From: an uncultured delta proteobacterium
Lineage (GTDB): Bacteria; RBG-13-61-14; DRUE01
NCBI GenBank assembly: GCA_903930515.1
Contig: CAIYYW010000366.1
Location: 1 to 11,747, forward strand
Length of the DNA stretch: 11,747 bases
Direction of reading: 5' to 3'
Positions 7,617-11,747 of the stretch are shown piece by piece (position 1 is the stretch's first letter; every line of letters starts with the position of its first letter). The notes under the pieces are model-generated. The model saw only the letters and a list, made by a program, of their open reading frames with translations. It did no database searches and was not told where the DNA came from. The position numbers and the translations under genes were made by a program.

Positions 7617-8420
7617 ATGGAAGAGTTAAGGAAAAAAGCGCGCGAACTGCTTACGAGCGGGGCGGTCAAGGTCATCATCGGATACGGCCCCGGATCGGGC
7701 AAGCGCGTCCGCGCGGTCTTTGTCCGCAAGCCGGAACAGGCCGACCTGCTTATTTGCGATGACCGCTGCCTCCAGAACCTGGCCGTGTATCTGACCAAGC
7801 CGGAAGTGAAAGCCCTGGGCAAAGCCGCGGTCGTGGCCAGGCTTCCAACCCTGCGCGCCATCCTCCAGCTGGCCGCGGAAAATCAACTTACGGACGGACA
7901 GGTGGTCGCGCTCGGAATTTCTCCGGAGGGAAAAATGACTGAGCTTTCGCAGTTCAAGGCGATAGAGGAATTCCTGGCCGGATTCAGCTTTGAACTGAGC
8001 GCCGAGGAAAAAGCGACGCTGGAGAAACTGGACCAGATGACCCCTGAACAACGCTGGCAGTTTTGGCAGGAACAGTTTGCCAAATGCGTCAGGTGTTACG
8101 GCTGCCGGGCGTCCTGCCCGCTCTGCTATTGCGAGAAATGCTTGGCCGAATGCAACCAGCCCCAGTGGATTCCCGCGGCTTCCCACCAGATCGGGAACCT
8201 GGATTGGCATATCATCCGGGCGATGCACCTGGCCAACCGCTGCGTGAATTGCGGGGATTGCTCCCGCGCCTGCCCGGTGGGGATCCCGCTTCATCTCTTG
8301 AATCAGAAACTGGCCGAGGAAGTTTTCAAGCAGTTCGGAGCGAGATCCGGGATGAAGGCGGCGCAGGAATACGCGCTTTGCAACTGGAAGCTGGAAGATC
8401 GGGAGAATTTTATTAAATAA
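7617..8420 (+). CDS. flxC: FlxC-like 4Fe-4S protein of the Hdr-associated NADH-input module
   Basis: Cytoplasmic iron-sulfur protein of 267 residues, probably relaying electrons between the FlxAB-like NADH module and MvhD/HdrA. Residues 1-125 resemble the N-terminal part of FrhB-like/coenzyme F420 dehydrogenase-related proteins (GYGPGSGKRVRAVFVRKPEQ, then CDDRCLQNLAVYL), with Cys47 and Cys51. The rest is an Fe-S region: Cys157/160/163/167 (CVRCYGCRASCP), immediately followed by Cys170/172/175/179 (CYCEKCLAEC), then Cys209/212/215/219 (CVNCGDCSRACP). That is two classical [4Fe-4S] motifs plus an extra four-cysteine set. The start lies 7 nt after the mvhD stop, preceded by AAAGG. The assignment to FlxC rests mainly on operon context; FlxB and FlxC names could be swapped in another scheme. 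Confidence 0.78.
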   Translation: MEELRKKARELLTSGAVKVIIGYGPGSGKRVRAVFVRKPEQADLLICDDRCLQNLAVYLTKPEVKALGKAAVVARLPTLRAILQLAAENQLTDGQVVALGISPEGKMTELSQFKAIEEFLAGFSFELSAEEKATLEKLDQMTPEQRWQFWQEQFAKCVRCYGCRASCPLCYCEKCLAECNQPQWIPAASHQIGNLDWHIIRAMHLANRCVNCGDCSRACPVGIPLHLLNQKLAEEVFKQFGARSGMKAAQEYALCNWKLEDRENFIK

Positions 8421-8425
8421 ATATG

Positions 8426-8449
8426 GGCGCGGACAAGAGTGTCTGCGCC
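8426..8449 (+). repeat. REP-like hairpin between flxC-like and flxB-like genes
   Basis: GGCGCGGACA (8426-8435) pairs with TGTCTGCGCC (8440-8449) around an AGAG loop: a 10-bp stem with one G-T pair, in the 47-nt gap inside the operon. Its reverse complement matches the palindromes at 10438-10457 and 10514-10529 (CAGACA, loop YTCT, TGTCTG), so it is a dispersed element in the opposite orientation. No T-run follows, so it is not a classical terminator; it may affect mRNA stability or uneven expression. Confidence 0.75.
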
Positions 8450-8467
8450 GCCAAGAGAATATAAAAA

Positions 8468-9484
8468 ATGATTATAGAGAAAAAATTATTGAAACAGGAT
8501 TCGGTGGAGAAACTGTTTGCCAAACTCAAGGCCGACGGCAGACGAATCCTGGCGCCCAAGGCCCAAGGCGACGAGATTTTCTTTGAGCAAGTCGCGTCTG
8601 CTTCGGAAATGGCCAAGGATTATATCCAGACCACGCTTTCTCCCAAGGGGGCGGTTTTCCCGCGGGTGGAAGCGTTGTTCCGGTATCAGATGGAAGGCAA
8701 GGATGTAAAGATTGAGAACAACTCCGAGCCGCAGCCGACCGTGATCTTCGGCTTAAGGCCTTGCGACGCCGCGAGCTTTGCCATTCTCAATTCGGTTTTT
8801 TCCTGGGACTACCAGGACTCGCAGTTCAAGTCCCGTCTGGCCCAAACCGCGGCCATCACCGTCAGCTGCAGCCGGGCGGATGAATATTGCTTCTGCACTT
8901 CCGTGGGAGGAAGTCCCGGAGACACCAAAGGCTCGGACATTTTGCTCACCCGGATCGGGAGCGGAGACTATCTCGCGGAAATCTTGACGGAAAAGGGCAA
9001 GGCCATGGTCACGCTTGCGCCCGAGCTGTTCGCGGAGGCGCCTTCGGAGGATAAGGAAAAATATCTGGCAAAGGTTCCGGTGAAATTTGATTTGAAGAAA
9101 CTGACGGAAAAATTGCCCGAGGCCTTCAATAACAACGAGCTTTGGATGGAGCAGTCGCTCCGGTGCCTGGGATGCGGCGCCTGCGCGTTCGTGTGTCCGG
9201 CCTGCGTCTGCTTTGACATCCAGGACGAGTCAAAGCGGGAATCCGGGGTCAGGCTCCGTTGCTGGGATTCCTGCGGGTTCTCCCTCTTCACCGCGCACAC
9301 CTCCGGCCATAACCCGCGCCCGGTCCAGAGTCAGCGCTGGCGACAGCGGGTGATGCACAAGTTCTCATACTTCAACGACCGCCAGAAATATCTCGGATGC
9401 GTCGGGTGCGGAAGATGCTCGCGCAAATGCCCGGCGGATATGAACCTGCTGGAACATTTGAAAGCGATTGCGGAGGCCAGGTGA
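8468..9484 (+). CDS. flxB: FlxB-like / sulfhydrogenase beta-type 4Fe-4S dicluster protein
   Basis: Iron-sulfur subunit of 338 residues, related to the beta subunit of sulfhydrogenase (HydB) and to AsrA of anaerobic sulfite reductase. It probably carries electrons from the FAD/NAD(P)H subunit encoded next. The N-terminal half has family landmarks: GLRPCD (95-100), then Cys134, Cys141 and Cys143 in CSRADEYCFCTSVGG. The C-terminal half has Cys233/236/239/243 (CLGCGACAFVCP) continuing into ACVCFDIQDE, then RCWDSC (264-269), HKFSYF, and a second [4Fe-4S] motif Cys311/314/317/321 (CVGCGRCSRKCP). The start at ATG 8468 has only a weak AAGAGA-like upstream site, downstream of the 8426-8449 hairpin. 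The stop TGA overlaps the next ATG. With no AsrC catalytic gene and with Hdr upstream, the Flx role is preferred to sulfite reduction. Confidence 0.85.
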   Translation: MIIEKKLLKQDSVEKLFAKLKADGRRILAPKAQGDEIFFEQVASASEMAKDYIQTTLSPKGAVFPRVEALFRYQMEGKDVKIENNSEPQPTVIFGLRPCDAASFAILNSVFSWDYQDSQFKSRLAQTAAITVSCSRADEYCFCTSVGGSPGDTKGSDILLTRIGSGDYLAEILTEKGKAMVTLAPELFAEAPSEDKEKYLAKVPVKFDLKKLTEKLPEAFNNNELWMEQSLRCLGCGACAFVCPACVCFDIQDESKRESGVRLRCWDSCGFSLFTAHTSGHNPRPVQSQRWRQRVMHKFSYFNDRQKYLGCVGCGRCSRKCPADMNLLEHLKAIAEAR

Positions 9485-10323
9485 TGAGCGAGCCTAACAT
9501 ATACCAGCCCTTTTTGATGCGGATTGATAAGATCACGGAAGAGGCTCCGCTGGTCAAGACCTTCAAGCTGGTGTTCGTCAACGATGAGGAAGGCAAAAAG
9601 TTCCAGTTCAAGGCCGGCCAGTTCGGGGAATATTCCGTGTTCGGAGAGGGGGAATGCACCTTATGTATAGCGTCCCCCCCAACCCGACCGGGTTATATTG
9701 AATGCACCTTCCGCCAGGCCGGAAGAGTCACCGGAGCGCTCGCCGGCAAGGAGGAAGGCGAAATCATCGGGTTCCGCGGTCCTTATGGCAATACCTTTCC
9801 GCTGGAACAATGGCAGGGAAAAAACCTGCTCTTCATCGCCGGGGGCATTGCGCTCCCGCCTTTAAGGTGCGTAATCTGGAACGCGCTGGACTTAAGGGAT
9901 CGGTTCAAGGAAATCACCGTTATTTACGGAGCCAGGAGCGTGGCCGACCTGGTTTATAAGCAAGAGCTTGAGGAATGGGCCAAGCGCGGGGATCTGAAAA
10001 TATTGACCACGGTTGATCCCGGAGGAGAAACCCCGGACTGGAAGGGCGAAATCGGGTTCGTGCCCGCGGTCCTGGAAAAGGCCGATCCCATCTGCGAAAA
10101 TACCGTCGCCCTGGTCTGCGGTCCCCCGATTATGATCAAGCTCACCCTCCCGGTCCTGGCAAAGCTCGGATTCAGCCCGGAAAATACCTTCACCACTTTG
10201 GAAAACCGGATGAAATGCGGGATCGGAAAATGCGGGCATTGTATGGTCGGAAAATACTTCGTTTGCAAGGACGGACCCGTGTTCACATTGGCTCAACTCA
10301 ATCAACTCCCGCCGGAATACTGA
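9484..10323 (+). CDS. flxA: FlxA-like FAD/NAD(P)-binding oxidoreductase with C-terminal [2Fe-2S]
   Basis: Electron-entry subunit that would oxidise NAD(P)H for the Hdr-Flx complex; 279 residues, related to sulfhydrogenase gamma (HydG), AsrB and PyrK-like ferredoxin-NADP reductase folds. Residues 1-105 are the FAD-binding barrel (FKAGQFGEY at 42-50, GFRGPYGNTFP at 96-106). Residues 112-225 are the NAD(P)-binding domain (LLFIAGGIALPPLR, VIYGARSVADLVY, LVCGPPIMI). Residues 243-265 bind [2Fe-2S]: Cys245-x4-250-x2-253-x7-261 (MKCGIGKCGHCMVGKYFVC). In the stretch where relatives usually have a Pro/Ser flavin motif, this protein has CTLCIASPP (58-66). The start at 9484 overlaps the upstream TGA and follows GGAGG (9472-9476) by 7 nt; a longer frame from 9397 lies within flxB and is unlikely. 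It is the last gene of the operon. Confidence 0.88.
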   Translation: MSEPNIYQPFLMRIDKITEEAPLVKTFKLVFVNDEEGKKFQFKAGQFGEYSVFGEGECTLCIASPPTRPGYIECTFRQAGRVTGALAGKEEGEIIGFRGPYGNTFPLEQWQGKNLLFIAGGIALPPLRCVIWNALDLRDRFKEITVIYGARSVADLVYKQELEEWAKRGDLKILTTVDPGGETPDWKGEIGFVPAVLEKADPICENTVALVCGPPIMIKLTLPVLAKLGFSPENTFTTLENRMKCGIGKCGHCMVGKYFVCKDGPVFTLAQLNQLPPEY

Positions 10324-10353
10324 TTCACCACAGAGGCACAGAGGGCACAGAGA
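10324..10353 (+). repeat. CACAGAG-type short tandem tract
   Basis: After TTCA come CCACAGAG, GCACAGAG and GGCACAGAG, units of 8, 8 and 9 bp ending in a purine-rich A. It begins at the base directly after the flxA stop. It aligns without gaps to the tract at 10471-10500, with seven differences, all A/G transitions. Confidence 0.85.
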
Positions 10354-10367
10354 AAAAATATTTGGGT

Positions 10368-10386
10368 CAAGGGACTGCGTCCCTTG
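10368..10386 (+). repeat. Palindrome 1: CAAGGGAC-TGC-GTCCCTTG
   Basis: Perfect 8-bp stem with a 3-nt loop, the closest strong hairpin to the end of the operon. No T-run follows (CGCCTGAATA), so at most it could act as an mRNA 3' end stabiliser. Confidence 0.75.
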
Positions 10387-10403
10387 CGCCTGAATACTGA
10401 TTG

Positions 10404-10429
10404 AATGTGCGAGCGCCTTCAGGCGCGAT
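10404..10429 (+). repeat. Palindrome unit 2 (GCGCC-TTCA-GGCGC), copy A
   Basis: The 26-bp unit AATGTGCGAG + GCGCCTTCAGGCGC-type palindrome + GAT recurs at 10569-10594 with one difference. The hairpin stem is 10413-10417 / 10422-10426. Confidence 0.8.
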
Positions 10430-10437
10430 ATTCGGGG

Positions 10438-10457
10438 CGCAGACATTCTTGTCTGCG
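10438..10457 (+). repeat. Palindrome 3: CGCAGACA-TTCT-TGTCTGCG
   Basis: Perfect 8-bp stem with a 4-nt loop, preceded by GGGG and followed by ATCAA. It is the same family as 10514-10529 and, inverted, as the intra-operon hairpin at 8426-8449. Confidence 0.8.
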
Positions 10458-10470
10458 ATCAAATAAATTT

Positions 10471-10500
10471 TTCACCGCAAAGGCGCAAAGGACGCAAAGA
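10471..10500 (+). repeat. CGCAAAG-type short tandem tract
   Basis: After TTCA come CCGCAAAG, GCGCAAAG and GACGCAAAG, again 8, 8 and 9 bp. It is collinear with the CACAGAG tract at 10324-10353. Two further units (GGCGCAAAG, CCCGCAAAG) lie at 10537-10554. Confidence 0.85.
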
Positions 10501-10513
10501 ATTCTAGGGGCAA

Positions 10514-10529
10514 CAGACACTCTTGTCTG
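10514..10529 (+). repeat. Palindrome 4: CAGACA-CTCT-TGTCTG
   Basis: A 6-bp stem preceded by GGGGCAA and followed by CGATTAA. Second copy of the CAGACA family in this region. Confidence 0.78.
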
Positions 10530-10536
10530 CGATTAA

Positions 10537-10554
10537 GGCGCAAAGCCCGCAAAG
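10537..10554 (+). repeat. Partial CGCAAAG tract, two 9-bp units
   Basis: GGCGCAAAG followed by CCCGCAAAG, lacking the TTCAC lead of the full tracts. It directly follows palindrome 4, suggesting mosaic growth of the region. Confidence 0.7.
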
Positions 10555-10568
10555 AATTTTTTGCTTTT

Positions 10569-10594
10569 AATGTGCGAGTGCCTTCAGGCGCGAT
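10569..10594 (+). repeat. Palindrome unit 2, copy B
   Basis: Identical to 10404-10429 except C to T at 10579, which turns a C-G pair of the stem into a T-G wobble, so the RNA hairpin would still form. Confidence 0.8.
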
Positions 10595-10608
10595 TAATTG
10601 CTGTGCGG

Positions 10609-10622
10609 GAGACTTTAGTCTC
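10609..10622 (+). repeat. Palindrome 6: GAGACT-TT-AGTCTC
   Basis: Perfect 6-bp inverted repeat preceded by GTGCGG and followed by AATAGCG. The stem sequence is unrelated to the others, but the layout is the same. Confidence 0.7.
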
Positions 10623-10633
10623 AATAGCGGGAA

Positions 10634-10649
10634 CAGATTATTTTTTCTG
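10634..10649 (+). repeat. Palindrome 7, degenerate (CAGA ... TCTG)
   Basis: Preceded by GCGGGAA and followed by CAATCAA, like palindrome 4. Only 4 bp of stem remain around an AT-rich loop, so it is probably a decayed copy of the CAGACA family. Confidence 0.5.
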
Positions 10650-10710
10650 CAATCAAATGTGCGTATTCAATTATTTCTTAATATGCCAATCTGACTTAAC
10701 TTTAAACTTT

Positions 10711-10722
10711 AGACCTGACCCC
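10711..10722 (-). repeat. GGGGTCAGGTCT motif, possible REP/RAYT-type element end
   Basis: On the minus strand the motif GGGGTCAGGTCT lies 10 nt after the stop of the hypothetical gene and is followed by an AAAGTTTAAAGTT tail. I recall this motif from repeats next to REP-associated tyrosine transposase genes, but no transposase is present here. Confidence 0.35.
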
Positions 10723-10732
10723 AGGGTTCTAT

Positions 10733-11680
10733 TTAGGTAAACAAACATATAGCAGCATTCGCATAATATTCTTTGTTTAATAAAATTGTGTCGGCAAATA
10801 AAGTTATCATGTTTTCTCTTTTATTTTTCGATAGCTGGTTGAAATATTCTGGCGACATTACAAAATTCTCGCAATGTTGCAATACAATCCAGGAAATTAA
10901 ATCTTTCTGAGCCTTTCCTTTTTTAGAGCTAATTGTGTCTAAATACGAGTCTATGTATCTTTCATCCCTAGCCAAATAGGAGAATATAATTATATAATCA
11001 CCATTTCTCGGAAATATATTTAAAGCAACCCTCACAACATCATTTGTAGTTTGAAAATCGTCAAGAGAATAAAGAGCACTGACAGCGATAGATGGTTCGG
11101 CATTTTTCAACAATATAACCATATGTTTTATCTCATTATATCTCCTATTAAGAAAGGCATCATCATAGCTCTTTTTATATAAGTAACAGTAGTATGCATT
11201 TACTAAATGACTTACAGCTTGCATTCCTTGAGTAGAGTAAGTATCGCCACGCCACAACCCTAGTCGGATTCCTTTTTGGTAAGCACTCTGAATTTTGGCG
11301 GCTCCTAAACTTACAGCATGAAGTTCTCTTAATACTGAGCGATAAGCAAGAAGAAATAAATGACTAGGATTATTTATATTAATATTGCAATTGTCGATTC
11401 GATTAAATATATTAGAGTCATGAATTGAACATAATCCTGTAAATGTTGAAGCATTGTTTACTCCGACGCTTTTAAATTCCACAATCTGATTCATATTATT
11501 TAGATGACGAAGGCACATCATTATCACATGCCCTCTTACAGCGATTTTGCTCATAACTCTTTTTAATGGTATTGAATGAGATTTTATCGCGCTTCTTTTG
11601 CATATCTCTTCAGGCTCAAGGCAATGTTGAAGTCTTGCATTCTGCAATTTGAAAATAAAATCTTTTAGTTCTTTATTCAT
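10733..11680 (-). CDS. Hypothetical protein with Cys/His cluster, AT-rich, probably acquired
   Basis: A 315-residue protein I cannot assign to a named family. The N-terminal part has a possible zinc site of treble-clef/HNH-like spacing: Cys20, Cys27, His35 (KSHSIP) and Cys84-x2-His87-Asp88 in NNASTFTGLCSIHDSNIF. I recall the ASTF-x2-C-x2-HD pattern from uncharacterised bacterial proteins, but no nuclease active site can be confirmed. Residues 105-315 look mostly helical (LAYRSVLRELHAVSLG). No signal peptide or clear membrane segment is seen. The ATG at 11680 is the earliest possible start, because an in-frame TGA precedes it directly; the ribosome site is weak (GGAAAAAG). Its strongly AT-rich composition contrasts with the GC-rich neighbours, and repeat-like motifs lie just outside both ends, suggesting transfer. 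It is not part of the hdr operon and runs towards it. Confidence 0.75.
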   Translation of the reverse strand: MNKELKDFIFKLQNARLQHCLEPEEICKRSAIKSHSIPLKRVMSKIAVRGHVIMMCLRHLNNMNQIVEFKSVGVNNASTFTGLCSIHDSNIFNRIDNCNININNPSHLFLLAYRSVLRELHAVSLGAAKIQSAYQKGIRLGLWRGDTYSTQGMQAVSHLVNAYYCYLYKKSYDDAFLNRRYNEIKHMVILLKNAEPSIAVSALYSLDDFQTTNDVVRVALNIFPRNGDYIIIFSYLARDERYIDSYLDTISSKKGKAQKDLISWIVLQHCENFVMSPEYFNQLSKNKRENMITLFADTILLNKEYYANAAICLFT

Positions 11681-11698
11681 TCACTTTTTCCATTTTAT

Positions 11699-11714
11699 GG
11701 TGCCAGATACTGCC
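11699..11714 (+). repeat. GGTGCCAGATACTGCC motif, possible REP/RAYT-type element end
   Basis: Lies 19 nt upstream of the hypothetical gene start, on the opposite strand to the GGGGTCAGGTCT motif beyond its stop, so the two point outward from the gene. Both fit a loose GGKGNCAG pattern. Recognition is from memory and weak. The remaining bases to 11747 show nothing I can name. Confidence 0.3.
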
Positions 11715-11747
11715 TACTTTCAACTACTATGATCTCCTCCTCCGTCA

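Larger units (their letters stand above)
10324..10732. other. Gene-free repeat mosaic downstream of the hdr-flx operon
   Basis: These 409 bp have no credible coding frame. They contain two related 30-bp tracts and a shorter third one, interleaved with seven small palindromes, and end in a CAGGTC-type motif next to the hypothetical gene. Several palindromes share a layout: a G-rich or GTGCG lead, a 4-6 bp or longer stem with a 2-4 nt loop, then GCGAT(T/C)A. No palindrome is followed by a proper T-tract, so no intrinsic terminator is called. A weak candidate at 10549-10564 has only a 5-bp AT-rich stem. Confidence 0.8.

Noticed and set aside
7626-8294. 222-residue minus-strand frame opposite the flxC-like gene
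   Set aside because: Antisense shadow; the plus-strand frame has ordered cysteine motifs and fits operon spacing.
8426-8449. Rho-independent terminator inside the operon
   Set aside because: The hairpin is strong but no T-run follows, and the downstream genes encode partners of the upstream ones.
9397-9483. Longer N-terminus for the FlxA-like protein
   Set aside because: The extension lies wholly within the Fe-S C-terminus of flxB. ATG 9484 has GGAGG at proper distance and begins the conserved fold.
8468-10323. Anaerobic sulfite reductase subunits AsrA/AsrB
   Set aside because: Similar fold types, but no siroheme AsrC gene follows and the genes are embedded behind hdrCBA-mvhD, which fits the Flx-type input module better.
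10324-10554. CRISPR array
   Set aside because: The repeat units are only 8-9 bp and adjacent without unique spacers; the 30-bp tracts are too few and differ from each other. No cas gene is present.
10549-10570. Intrinsic terminator GCAAA...TTTGC followed by TTTT
   Set aside because: The stem is 5 bp and AT-rich and part of a CGCAAAG repeat unit; too weak to call a terminator.
11673-11693. Six-codon upstream frame overlapping the start of the hypothetical gene
   Set aside because: An ATG-to-TAA frame of this size is easily expected by chance in AT-rich DNA, and no ribosome site supports it.

Overview
The window looks like the genome of a strictly anaerobic, GC-rich, uncultured-type bacterium. 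It has a complete HdrABC/MvhD-type electron-transfer operon, CheA/PATAN signalling genes and palindromic repeats of a kind I associate with environmental bacterial genomes. The phylum cannot be fixed from this sequence; Desulfobacterota or Omnitrophota-like lineages are only a guess.

Layout. Positions 1-3423 (minus strand) hold a three-gene signalling operon, read right to left: a PATAN(DUF4388)-REC-GAF-like protein, a single-domain CheY-like receiver, and a CheA histidine kinase cut by the left window edge. A 232-bp intergenic region (3424-3655) separates it from a divergent plus-strand operon, 3656-10323, of seven tightly spaced genes: hdrC, hdrB, hdrA, mvhD/flxD, flxC-like, flxB-like, flxA-like. 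Positions 10324-10732 carry no gene. They are packed with short palindromes and two related 30-bp tracts with a near-8-bp periodicity. Positions 10733-11680 (minus) hold an AT-rich hypothetical gene of foreign appearance, with REP/RAYT-like motifs just outside each end.

How the genes work together. FlxA-like (FAD, NAD(P)H site, [2Fe-2S]) would take electrons from NADH and pass them through the Fe-S proteins FlxB, FlxC and FlxD/MvhD to HdrA. HdrA, a flavin-based bifurcating subunit, would send one electron stream to ferredoxin. The other would go via HdrC to HdrB, which carries two CCG cluster-binding motifs and would reduce a disulfide acceptor (DsrC-like or other, not encoded here). All parts of an Hdr-Flx complex are present and apparently intact. 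Two hairpins sit inside the operon: one overlaps the Shine-Dalgarno of mvhD, and the other, between flxC and flxB, belongs to the same palindrome family as the downstream repeats. These, the purely transitional divergence between the two 30-bp tracts, and the flanked AT-rich gene are the least ordinary things here. I did not find a clearly new multi-gene system.
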